This document shows positions 17,401 to 25,175 of a stretch of 64,000 nucleotides of DNA, one piece after another. Every line of letters begins with the position of its first letter. The stretch's first letter is position 1. The translations under genes and the position numbers were made by a program. The stretch comes from Rhodanobacter lindaniclasticus (GTDB lineage Bacteria; Pseudomonadota; Gammaproteobacteria; Xanthomonadales; Rhodanobacteraceae). Location of the stretch: contig NZ_MWIO01000031.1 of the NCBI RefSeq assembly GCF_004799035.1, positions 48,171-112,170 of the forward strand. The letters are read 5' to 3'. The notes beneath the pieces were generated by a model that saw only the letters and a list, made by a program, of their open reading frames with translations, was not told the DNA's origin and made no database searches.

Positions 17401-17886
17401 TCATTGCTGTTTGCGCCACTGTCCGGCCGAACCGGCCAGCAGCACCCTGAGTCGCTTCGCCAGCTCGACGCGTTCCGTTGCCGCCAGAAACGCACCGATC
17501 TCCAGATCGCGGCCATGCGATGTCAACACCAGGCGTCCATTGCCGGTATCCAGCCGCACGCGCACCCAGCAAGGCTGGAAGCGAGTGCAACGCCGGCCCG
17601 GCAGCGACTGCACCTCCAGCGACGATTCGTCGAGAGTGATGCGCTCGCAGCGGTCGCCGGCCCGCCAGGCCACGCTCAACGCGACGGCCATGGCGGCGGA
17701 TTCCACCAGGGCAAACAGCGGAGCAAACACGTTCCCCTGCCACGCCCCCAGTTCTGCCGTTGTCAGCGCCAATGCCACCAGAACCACGATCAGTCGACGC
17801 AGGCCGCGCCTGCTGAGCGAGCGATTTGGCTTGAGCCACATCGTCACGCAGGGCAAGCCGGCGCTGGCTGGTCGAAGCACGATCAT
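17401..17886 (-). CDS. DUF2244 membrane protein of the oxidase operon
   Basis: A 161-residue protein with two closely spaced membrane helices (LRRLIVVLVALALTTAELGAW and LFALVESAAMAVALSVAW) and a C-terminal beta-rich half with a CERITL/SLEVQ pattern, as in DUF2244 proteins. These are commonly encoded next to ctaC in proteobacteria and may help oxidase assembly; the function is not established. The ATG at 17886 gives the normal family length; earlier in-frame TTG codons would extend it into the promoter. Its stop codon overlaps a possible ctaC start (ATGA), making it the first gene of the operon. Confidence 0.8.
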   Translation of the reverse strand: MIVLRPASAGLPCVTMWLKPNRSLSRRGLRRLIVVLVALALTTAELGAWQGNVFAPLFALVESAAMAVALSVAWRAGDRCERITLDESSLEVQSLPGRRCTRFQPCWVRVRLDTGNGRLVLTSHGRDLEIGAFLAATERVELAKRLRVLLAGSAGQWRKQQ

Positions 17887-17945
17887 GGAGATCCGGCGTG
17901 CCTGGAACTGCCGGAATGATAGGCCGCGGCGGCGCGGTGGGCAAG

Positions 17946-17973
17946 AATGTCGCACCCGATTGACTTCGATCAA
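17946..17973 (-). promoter_or_regulatory. Candidate promoter of the DUF2244-ctaC-ctaD-ctaE operon
   Basis: On the minus strand TTGATC (17973-17968) and GACATT (17951-17946) are 16 bp apart, about 60 nt before the DUF2244 start. The -35 hexamer is part of an FNR-like palindrome. Confidence 0.4.
17960..17973. promoter_or_regulatory. FNR/Anr-like binding site
   Basis: TTGACTTCGATCAA matches the FNR/Anr consensus TTGAT-N4-ATCAA at 9 of 10 positions. It covers the -35 region of the presumed oxidase promoter, a position typical of repression, and lies about 170 bp upstream of putA on the other side. Confidence 0.5.
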
Positions 17974-18088
17974 CGCAGCGGATCACGTTTGCGAGCACCG
18001 CGAACCCGTCACGCGCGTGCGGCAAATCATCCAACCCGAGGCGCACCCGCGCGAGCGGCGACGCACCCCAATGGCCGGGCGCGAAGCG

Positions 18089-18094
18089 TACAAT
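18089..18094 (+). promoter_or_regulatory. Likely -10 element of putA
   Basis: TACAAT lies 43 nt before the GTG start of putA. No good -35 hexamer precedes it. The 251-bp gap between DUF2244 and putA holds this site and the FNR-like palindrome; I see nothing else in it. Confidence 0.35.
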
Positions 18095-18137
18095 CGCGGG
18101 TTTATTCCATCCTCCCGCGACCGGCATCGACACGACC

Positions 18138-21100
18138 GTGACCCCACCCATCCTGAGCCCCGAGCTGCCCGCTCGAACCACACCCGCGCGCGCGCGCATC
18201 ACTGCCGCCTGGCTGCGCGACGAGACCGAGGCGGTCAACGACCTGCTCGACCAGGCCGTACTGCCCCCGGAGGAACGCGAACAGGTGATCGACCGCGCCG
18301 CCGCACTGGTGACTCGCGTGCGGGCGCGGGCGAAGGACCAGAGCGTGGTCGAGTCCTTCATGCGCCAGTACGACCTGTCCAGCGAGGAAGGCATCCTGCT
18401 GATGTGCGTGGCCGAGGCGCTGCTGCGCATCCCGGACAAGACCACCACCGACAAGCTGATCCGTGACAAGCTCGGCGACGCCAACTGGCGCAAGCATCTG
18501 GGCCGCAGCGAATCGCTGCTGGTCAACGCCTCCACCTGGGGCCTGCTGCTCACCGGCCGACTGGTCAACCTGGCCGACGGCAGCGGCGACGATTTCAACG
18601 GCGCGCTGCGCCGGCTGGTCACCCGCGTGGGCGACCCCACGATCCGCGCAGCGGTGCGCCAGGCGATGCGCATCATGGGCCACCAGTTCGTGATGGGCCG
18701 CGATATCGAGGAGGCGCTCGACCGCAGCGTGAAGAAGGAGAACGCGGTATTCCGCTACTCCTTCGACATGCTCGGCGAAGCGGCGATGACCGCCGACACC
18801 GCCGAGCGCTACCAGCAGGACTACCGCAACGCGATCGCCGCGCTGGGCGCGCGCGGCCCGTACGCGAACCACACCGATGCGCCGTCGATCTCGGTGAAAC
18901 TGTCGGCGCTGTTCCCGCGCTACGAGGTCGCGCAGCGGGAACGCACGCACCGGGCGCTCACCGAAAAACTGCTGGAACTGTCGCAGCTGGCGATGAAGCA
19001 CGGCATCGCGCTGTCGGTCGACGCCGAGGAAGCCGACCGGCTGGAGCTGTCGCTGGACGTGATCGGCGACGTCTTCGCGCATCCCTCGCTGGAGGGCTGG
19101 AACGGCCTGGGCATCGTGGTGCAGGCGTACGCCAAGCGCACGCCGTTCGTGATCGACTGGCTGGTGGAGACCGCACTGGCCAGCGGCCGGCGCTGGTACG
19201 TGCGGCTGGTCAAGGGCGCCTACTGGGACGCCGAGATCAAGAAGGCGCAGGAACAGGGGCTGTCGGGCTATCCGGTGTTCACCCGCAAGCCGAACACCGA
19301 CGTTTCCTACCTGGCCTGCGCGCGGCGGCTGTTCAACGCCGGCGGCAACCTGATCTACCCGCAGTTCGCCACCCACAACGCGCACACCATTGCCGCCGTG
19401 CACCACATCGCACAGGGCCGGCCGTTCGAATTCCAGCGCCTGCACGGCATGGGCAGCGACCTGTATGCCGAGGTGATCGGCAAGAACAGCTTCAACGTGC
19501 CCTGCCGGGTGTATGCGCCGGTCGGCACGCACGAGGACCTGCTCCCCTACCTGGTGCGCCGCCTGCTCGAGAACGGCGCCAACACCAGCTTCGTCAACCG
19601 CGTGGTGGACGAGGACGTGCCCGCGCGCGAACTGGTGGCCGACCCCTGCGAGACGGTGCGCGCGTTCGACCACATCCCGCACCCGCGCATCCCGCTGCCG
19701 GCCAATCTCTACGGTGAACTTCGGAAGAATTCCATGGGCGTCAACTTTGCCAACGACAACGAACTGAACGACCTCGCCGCCGCGGTCAACGCGCAGACCG
19801 GTCCGTGGCACGCCGCCCCGCTGGTGCCCGGGGCCAGCAGCCAGGGCGCCACCGTGCCGGTCACCGACCCGGCCGACCGGCGCCGCACGATCGGCAGCTA
19901 CCTCAGCGCCGACCAGGCCACGGTGGACCGGGCCATGGCCAATGCGGCAGCCGCCCAGGACGGCTGGAACAACCTGCCGGTGGCCAACCGCGCCGCCATG
20001 CTCGAGTACGCGGCCGACCAGCTGGAGGCGCGCCGCGCCGAGTTCATCGCGCTGTGCGTGCGCGAGGCCGGCAAGAGCCTGCCCGACGCCATCGCCGAAG
20101 TGCGCGAGGCGGCCGATTTCCTGCGCTACTACGCCACCATGGCGCGCCGCCTGTTCGCCGAGCCCGAGCAGCTGCCCGGCCCCACCGGCGAGACCAACCA
20201 GCTGTACCTGGGCGGCCGCGGCGTGTTCGTCGGCATCAGCCCGTGGAACTTCCCGCTGGCCATCTTCATCGGCCAGGTCAGCGCCGCGCTGGCGGCCGGC
20301 AATGCGGTGATCGCCAAGCCGGCCGAACAGACCAGCCTGATCGGTCACCTCGCCACCCAGCTGCTGCACGAGGCCGGCGTGCCGAAGGAAGTGCTGCAGT
20401 TCGTCCCCGGCGACGGCCCCACCGTGGGTGCGGCGCTCACCCGCGACCCTCGCGTGGCCGGCGTGGTGTTTACCGGCGCCACCGAAACCGCCTGGGCGAT
20501 CAACCGCGCGCTGGCCGCGCGCGACGCGCAGATCGCGGTGCTGGTGGCCGAGACCGGCGGCCAGAACGCGATGATCGCCGACTCCTCCGCCCTGCCCGAG
20601 CAGATCGTCAAGGACGTGATCGCCTCGGCCTTCCAGTCCGCCGGCCAGCGCTGCTCGGCGGCGCGCGTGCTGTACATCCAGGAGGACATCGCCGACAAGG
20701 TGATCGGGATGCTGGCCGGCGCCATGGCCGAGCTGAAGGTGGGCGATCCGGGCCTGCTGTCGACCGACGTCGGCCCGGTGATCGACGAGGACGCCAAGGC
20801 GATCCTGGTGGCCCACGCCGAACGCATGGACAAGGAGGCGAAGAAGATCGCCGAGGCGCCGATGGACCCGGCCAGTACCGCGCACGGCACCTTCTTCGCG
20901 CCGCGCGCGTACGAGATCCCTTCGCTGTCGGTGCTCAAGCGCGAGGTGTTCGGCCCGGTGCTGCACCTGATCCGCTTCAAGGCCAGCGAACTGAAGAACG
21001 TCGTCGACGAGATCAACGGCACCGGCTACGGCCTGACGCTGGGCGTGCACAGCCGCATCGACGCCACCGTGCACTACATCAGCCAGCACGCGCGCGTCGG

Positions 21101-21293
21101 CAACTGCTACGTCAACCGCAACCAGATCGGCGCGGTGGTCGGCGTGCAGCCGTTCGGCGGCGAAGGCCTGTCCGGCACCGGCCCCAAGGCCGGCGGTCCG
21201 CATTACCTGCTGCGCTTCGCCGGCGAACGCACGCTGACCATCAACACCACCGCGGCGGGCGGCAACGCGTCGCTGCTGACGATCGGGGAGTAG
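18138..21293 (+). CDS. putA: Bifunctional proline dehydrogenase / L-glutamate gamma-semialdehyde dehydrogenase
   Basis: A 1051-residue enzyme oxidising proline to glutamate in two steps with FAD and NAD. The first half holds the proline dehydrogenase barrel (about 130-480, with VRLVKGAYWDAEIKKAQ). The second half holds the aldehyde dehydrogenase (about 530-1030), with Glu in VAETGGQNAM and the catalytic Cys in SAGQRCSAAR near 837. There is no N-terminal ribbon-helix-helix domain, so unlike E. coli PutA it should not repress its own gene. Start is the GTG at 18138; the Shine-Dalgarno match is weak and no ATG lies nearby in frame. It diverges from the oxidase operon and is followed by an AraC-type regulator gene. 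Confidence 0.97.
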   Translation: MTPPILSPELPARTTPARARITAAWLRDETEAVNDLLDQAVLPPEEREQVIDRAAALVTRVRARAKDQSVVESFMRQYDLSSEEGILLMCVAEALLRIPDKTTTDKLIRDKLGDANWRKHLGRSESLLVNASTWGLLLTGRLVNLADGSGDDFNGALRRLVTRVGDPTIRAAVRQAMRIMGHQFVMGRDIEEALDRSVKKENAVFRYSFDMLGEAAMTADTAERYQQDYRNAIAALGARGPYANHTDAPSISVKLSALFPRYEVAQRERTHRALTEKLLELSQLAMKHGIALSVDAEEADRLELSLDVIGDVFAHPSLEGWNGLGIVVQAYAKRTPFVIDWLVETALASGRRWYVRLVKGAYWDAEIKKAQEQGLSGYPVFTRKPNTDVSYLACARRLFNAGGNLIYPQFATHNAHTIAAVHHIAQGRPFEFQRLHGMGSDLYAEVIGKNSFNVPCRVYAPVGTHEDLLPYLVRRLLENGANTSFVNRVVDEDVPARELVADPCETVRAFDHIPHPRIPLPANLYGELRKNSMGVNFANDNELNDLAAAVNAQTGPWHAAPLVPGASSQGATVPVTDPADRRRTIGSYLSADQATVDRAMANAAAAQDGWNNLPVANRAAMLEYAADQLEARRAEFIALCVREAGKSLPDAIAEVREAADFLRYYATMARRLFAEPEQLPGPTGETNQLYLGGRGVFVGISPWNFPLAIFIGQVSAALAAGNAVIAKPAEQTSLIGHLATQLLHEAGVPKEVLQFVPGDGPTVGAALTRDPRVAGVVFTGATETAWAINRALAARDAQIAVLVAETGGQNAMIADSSALPEQIVKDVIASAFQSAGQRCSAARVLYIQEDIADKVIGMLAGAMAELKVGDPGLLSTDVGPVIDEDAKAILVAHAERMDKEAKKIAEAPMDPASTAHGTFFAPRAYEIPSLSVLKREVFGPVLHLIRFKASELKNVVDEINGTGYGLTLGVHSRIDATVHYISQHARVGNCYVNRNQIGAVVGVQPFGGEGLSGTGPKAGGPHYLLRFAGERTLTINTTAAGGNASLLTIGE

Positions 21294-21402
21294 GCCGGGA
21301 CTGGCGCGCCGCACTTGTGCAGCGCGCAAGCAGGCGCCGCGGCGGCCATGTTAGAAAGCGTGGACTGCAGGTGCTTCGCCTGCGCGTCGGAGCATCGGCA
21401 CC

Positions 21403-22497
21403 ATGGCACGTCCCGCCGGCATGATCGGCCTGCACTCCTCTCCCGCGGCGGTGGCGGCGGGGGATGATCCGCGCTACACCGCCGCGGAGTTTCCCACCAA
21501 CAAACTGCTGTACCTGACCCAGCTGGCGGATGCGTGCGGGATCGACTGCCGCACGTGGTTCGGCGGGCTGGCGCTGAACCGCGCCCAGCTGGCCGACCCC
21601 GCGTTGCGGGTTTCCTATCGCCAGGCGGCCACCTTCGTGCGGCGGGCGCTGGCGGCACTGCGCGCGGCGGGGGTGGCCGACGCCGGGCTGCGCATCGGGC
21701 GCGAGGGCACCATCGGCGGCTTCGGCCTGCTCGGGCTGGCGATGATGACCGCGCGCACCTTCGGCGAAGCCATGCAGGCCGGCATCGCCCATCACAAGAT
21801 CTGCGGCTGCCTGCTCGACCTGGCGTTCGAGGCGGTGGACGAACGCACCGTCGCGCTCACCGCGCTGCCGTTGTTCGACGACGTCGAACTGCTGCCGTTC
21901 TTCTGCGAGGAGCTGTTCGCCAGTTCCACCATGATCGCCCGCGAACTGATCGGCCCGGCGTTGCGTCCGGTGCGGCTGGAACTGGCCTACCCGCGCCCGG
22001 CCTATGCCGAGAAGTACCGTGCCTTGTTCGATTGCGAGGCGCGTTTCGATGCACCGCGTTGCCGCCTGCTGATCGACGTGCAGTGGCTGCCGCACCCGTT
22101 GCCCGGCTACAACCCGCTCACCGCGAAGCAGGCGCTGGCCCTGTGCGCGCAACAGCGCACGCCGGACGGCGGCGAGCCGCACCAGGAGATCGTCGCCGCC
22201 GTGGAACGGCTGCTGCGCAGTCGGCTGGCGCAGCAGCCGAAGCTGCACGAGGTGGCGCACACGCTCAACCTCAGCGAACGCTCGCTGCGCCGCAAGCTGG
22301 CCGAGAGCGGGCGGATCTTCCGCGACATCCACGATCGCGTGCGCGCCGAACGCGCGCTGCAGTTGCTGCAAGCGGGCACGTTGAGCGTGGCGGACGTCGG
22401 CAGCGCGGTGGGTTTCAACGACCCGCGCGAGTTCCGGCGGGCGTTCAAGCGCTGGACCGGGATGCCTCCGCAGGAGGCGAGGCGCGCCGGCGGCTGA
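21403..22497 (+). CDS. AraC-family transcriptional regulator
   Basis: A 364-residue regulator of the ArgR/OruR-like AraC subgroup. An N-terminal Arabinose_bd-type ligand domain (about 30-240) is followed by two helix-turn-helix motifs at the C-terminus (about 275-360: VAHTLNLSERSLRRKLAE and VADVGSAVGFNDPREFRRAFKR). The ATG at 21403 has GGAG 10 nt upstream. It lies between putA and the beta-helix/cytochrome/receptor cluster on the same strand. A pair of direct repeats immediately downstream, in front of that cluster, makes the cluster its most likely target, with putA as an alternative. No ligand can be predicted. Confidence 0.9.
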   Translation: MARPAGMIGLHSSPAAVAAGDDPRYTAAEFPTNKLLYLTQLADACGIDCRTWFGGLALNRAQLADPALRVSYRQAATFVRRALAALRAAGVADAGLRIGREGTIGGFGLLGLAMMTARTFGEAMQAGIAHHKICGCLLDLAFEAVDERTVALTALPLFDDVELLPFFCEELFASSTMIARELIGPALRPVRLELAYPRPAYAEKYRALFDCEARFDAPRCRLLIDVQWLPHPLPGYNPLTAKQALALCAQQRTPDGGEPHQEIVAAVERLLRSRLAQQPKLHEVAHTLNLSERSLRRKLAESGRIFRDIHDRVRAERALQLLQAGTLSVADVGSAVGFNDPREFRRAFKRWTGMPPQEARRAGG

Positions 22498-22504
22498 TCG
22501 AATA

Positions 22505-22543
22505 GGCCGGTTTGCCCCCCGTAAGCTGGCCGCTTTGCCCTCC
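22505..22543 (+). promoter_or_regulatory. Tandem direct repeats, candidate AraC-type operator
   Basis: Two 16-bp copies, 22505-22520 and 22528-22543, agree at 14 of 16 positions (core CCGNTTTGCCC) with a 23-bp period, about two helical turns. They start 8 bp after the AraC gene stop and 70-108 bp before the beta-helix gene, the geometry expected for an AraC-family activator. Confidence 0.5.
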
Positions 22544-22612
22544 CCTTGCCGGCCGGAATGGGCGAGAGTCGGGGCCATCGACGCGACGCTCTTCACACGG
22601 GGGAACCGGACC

Positions 22613-23848
22613 ATGCGCACGCTGCTCATCTCCATCGCGCTGACGGCCGCACTGGCCGGCTGCGGCAAACACGAGGCGCCGCCGCAAACCACCGCCGACG
22701 GCAGTTTCGAAGCCAAGCTGCAGGAGCAACTGCTGGACGCCAAGCCCGGCAGCGTGATCGAGATCCCCGCCGGCCATTACCACCTCAAGCGCGGCCTCAG
22801 CCTGCGCACCGACGGCGTCACCATCCGGGGCGCCGGCATGGACAAGACCGTGCTCTCGTTCAAGGGCCAGGTGGTCGGCCCCGAGGGCCTGCTGGTCAAC
22901 GCCAGCGACTTCACCATCGAGAACCTGGCGATTGAGGACAGCAAGGGCGACGCGCTGAAGATCAACCAGGGCAGGAACATCACCATCCACGGCGTGCGCA
23001 TCGAGTGGACCGACGGCCCGAAGACCACCAACGGCGCCTACGGCCTGTACCCGGTGAAGACGCAGAACGTGCTGATCGAGGACTCCGTGGTGATCGGCGC
23101 GTCGGATGCCGGCATCTACGTCGGCCAGTCGGACAACATCATCGTGCGCAACAACCGCGCCGAGCACAACGTGGCCGGCATCGAGGTCGAGAACTCCACC
23201 CGCGCCGACGTCTACGGCAACACTGCCACGCAGAACACCGGCGGCATCCTGGTGTTCAACATGCCCAACCTGTCCAAGGAAGGCCACAGCACGCGGGTGT
23301 TCAAGAACAAGGTCTTTGCCAACAACCTGGGCAACTTCGCCGCCAAGGGCGCGGCGGTGGCCAGCGTGCCGGCGGGTTCGGGCGTGGTGATCAACTCCAA
23401 CGACAAGGTGGAGATCTTCGACAACGACATCGCCGACAACCAGACCGCGAACATCATCATCGCCAGCTATTTTTCCACCAACTACTACAACACCCGCGGC
23501 GTGGCGGCGAGCTACAACCCGTACCCGAAGGGGATCTACGTGCTCGACAACCGCCTCAAGGGCGGCGGCGATTCGCCCGACGGCATCAAGCTGAAGACAC
23601 TCAAGACCGCCATGTACGGCCTCACCGGCAGCTTCCCCGACGTGCTCTGGGATGGCTACGTCGACAGCAAGACCCTGGTCGACGGCCTGCCGCCGCCCGA
23701 CGACCGCATCTGCCTGCAGGGCGTCAACGGCGTGCTCGATGCCGACGGCCCGCATGACTACAAGAACCCGGCCACGGACATGAAGCCGTTTGTCTGCACC
23801 CTGCCCCGGCTGCCGGCGGTGACGCTGAATCCCGAGCCGAAGGTCTGA
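22613..23848 (+). CDS. Parallel beta-helix repeat lipoprotein (TIGR03805-like)
   Basis: A 411-residue lipoprotein: signal peptide and lipobox LAGC at residue 17, then a right-handed parallel beta-helix with many short repeats built on N-x-x-V/I and G-I-x-V turns (for example IENLAIEDSKGDALKI, VIGASDAGIYVGQS, NRAEHNVAGIEVEN). Such helices bind or cleave polysaccharides, but no catalytic triad of pectate lyases is obvious. The family is known to occur beside an HNE_0200/SO_2930-type protein, as here. ATG at 22613 follows GGGGGAA at good spacing. It is the first gene of a probable operon with the diheme cytochrome, TonB receptor and aldehyde dehydrogenase. Confidence 0.85.
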   Translation: MRTLLISIALTAALAGCGKHEAPPQTTADGSFEAKLQEQLLDAKPGSVIEIPAGHYHLKRGLSLRTDGVTIRGAGMDKTVLSFKGQVVGPEGLLVNASDFTIENLAIEDSKGDALKINQGRNITIHGVRIEWTDGPKTTNGAYGLYPVKTQNVLIEDSVVIGASDAGIYVGQSDNIIVRNNRAEHNVAGIEVENSTRADVYGNTATQNTGGILVFNMPNLSKEGHSTRVFKNKVFANNLGNFAAKGAAVASVPAGSGVVINSNDKVEIFDNDIADNQTANIIIASYFSTNYYNTRGVAASYNPYPKGIYVLDNRLKGGGDSPDGIKLKTLKTAMYGLTGSFPDVLWDGYVDSKTLVDGLPPPDDRICLQGVNGVLDADGPHDYKNPATDMKPFVCTLPRLPAVTLNPEPKV

Positions 23849-23888
23849 GGAATGTTTCAAGTATTTCCGGTCACTGCAGGAGCGCATC

Positions 23889-23960
23889 CTGTGCGCGATG
23901 CTCTTCGTCACGTCACCCACAAACATCGCGCACAGAGCCTGCCCCGGACTCGATCCGGGG
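23889..23960. repeat. Dispersed palindromic repeat element in a gene leader
   Basis: A perfect 12-bp inverted repeat (23889-23900 with 23924-23935) is followed by a second hairpin with a 7-bp stem (CCCCGGA/TCCGGGG, 23942-23960). The second part matches the palindrome often scattered between genes in proteobacteria and read through as LDPGVR-type peptides. It separates the beta-helix stop codon from the signal peptide of the diheme cytochrome. Confidence 0.6.
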
Positions 23961-25114
23961 GTGCGCTCGTGCAGGGTTTCGCGCTGCTGCTCGCATTGCT
24001 GCTGGCCGGCTGCCAGCGCGGCATGCAGCCGGTGGCGTTCCATGCCGAAGGCCGCCCGGCCAAACTCAGCGACTGGCACGTGGTCGAGGTGCATGACGGC
24101 CAGCTGCAACTCAACGACGGGGTGGTGCCGTACGACCTCAACACGCCGCTGTTCACCGATTACGCGCACAAGCTGCGCACGATCTGGATGCCCAAGGGCG
24201 CGAGCGGCAAGTACCAGCCGGTGGACACGCTCGACTTTCCGGTCGGCACGGTGTTCAGCAAGACCTTCTATTACCCGCGTGCCGCCGACGGCAAGTTCAG
24301 CGACGTGGCACGCACCGCGGATTACTCGCGCGACTTCGCCGGCCAGGGCCTGGAGATGGCCAACGTCCGGCTGATCGAGACACGCATCCTGGTGCATCGC
24401 CAGAACGGCTGGGAAGCGATCCCGTACGTGTGGAACGACGCGCAGACCGAGGCCACGCTGGCGCGCACCGGCGCGGTGCTGCCGCTGACCCTGGTCGCCG
24501 CCAGCGCACGGGACGGTATCCCGGCGCGCGAGGATTTCAACTACGTGGTGCCCGACGAAAGCCAGTGTGCCAGTTGCCATGCGCAGGACTGGATCGATCG
24601 CAAGGTGCATCCGATCGGCCCGAAGGCGCGGCACATCAACAAGAACTACCTGTATGCCGATGGCGAGCACAACCAGCTCGAGCACCTGGCCAAGGTCGGC
24701 TATCTCGGCGGCGTGCCGGCGCTGGCCACGGTGCCGCGCGACGTCGACGCCGGCGATCCGAAGGCGCCGCTGGATGCGCGCGCACGCGCCTGGCTGGACA
24801 TCAACTGCGGGCATTGCCACAACCCGAACGGCGCGGCCAACACCACCGGCCTGTCGCTGATCCACGGCACGCCCGAGAATCACGAACTGGGCATCTGCAA
24901 GCCGCCGACCGCCGCCGGCCAGGGCACCGGCAACCACTTCTTCGACATCGTGCCGGGCCAGCCGGATGCTTCGATCATCCCGTACCGGCTGACCTCGACC
25001 GAGCCCGGCACGATGATGCCGGAGATCGGCCGCAGCACGGCCGACCACGAAGCCATCGCGCTGATCAAGGCGTGGATCGCGGCCATGCCCGGTACCTGCA
25101 CCGTGCTGCACTGA
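23891..25114 (+). CDS. SO_2930/HNE_0200-family diheme cytochrome c lipoprotein
   Basis: About 407 residues. A signal peptide with lipobox LLAGC is followed by a long beta-rich domain and two c-type heme motifs, CASCH and CGHCH, in the second half. The family (TIGR03806-like, SO_2930) is uncharacterised but nearly always sits beside the parallel beta-helix protein. Likely a periplasmic or outer-membrane redox lipoprotein. The start is uncertain: a GTG at 23891 has AGGAG 8 nt upstream but gives a 40-residue leader containing a dispersed repeat; a GTG at 23969 would put the Cys at residue 15; an ATG at 23852 has no proper ribosome site. The frame after the lipobox is secure. Confidence 0.82.
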   Translation: MRDALRHVTHKHRAQSLPRTRSGGALVQGFALLLALLLAGCQRGMQPVAFHAEGRPAKLSDWHVVEVHDGQLQLNDGVVPYDLNTPLFTDYAHKLRTIWMPKGASGKYQPVDTLDFPVGTVFSKTFYYPRAADGKFSDVARTADYSRDFAGQGLEMANVRLIETRILVHRQNGWEAIPYVWNDAQTEATLARTGAVLPLTLVAASARDGIPAREDFNYVVPDESQCASCHAQDWIDRKVHPIGPKARHINKNYLYADGEHNQLEHLAKVGYLGGVPALATVPRDVDAGDPKAPLDARARAWLDINCGHCHNPNGAANTTGLSLIHGTPENHELGICKPPTAAGQGTGNHFFDIVPGQPDASIIPYRLTSTEPGTMMPEIGRSTADHEAIALIKAWIAAMPGTCTVLH

Positions 25115-25175
25115 ACCGACAAACGACCGCCGCGGCGCATGGGTCGCGGCCATTCCATGCAACGGGGAGCACGGC

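Noticed and set aside
18102..21329. A 1075-residue minus-strand open frame over putA
   Set aside because: Its amino-acid composition is that of an antisense shadow, and putA on the plus strand has complete catalytic motifs.
23898..24374. A 158-codon plus-strand frame in the diheme cytochrome gene
   Set aside because: It contains the repeat-derived peptide CPGLDPGVRS and then follows the cytochrome gene out of frame; no ribosome site or homology supports it.
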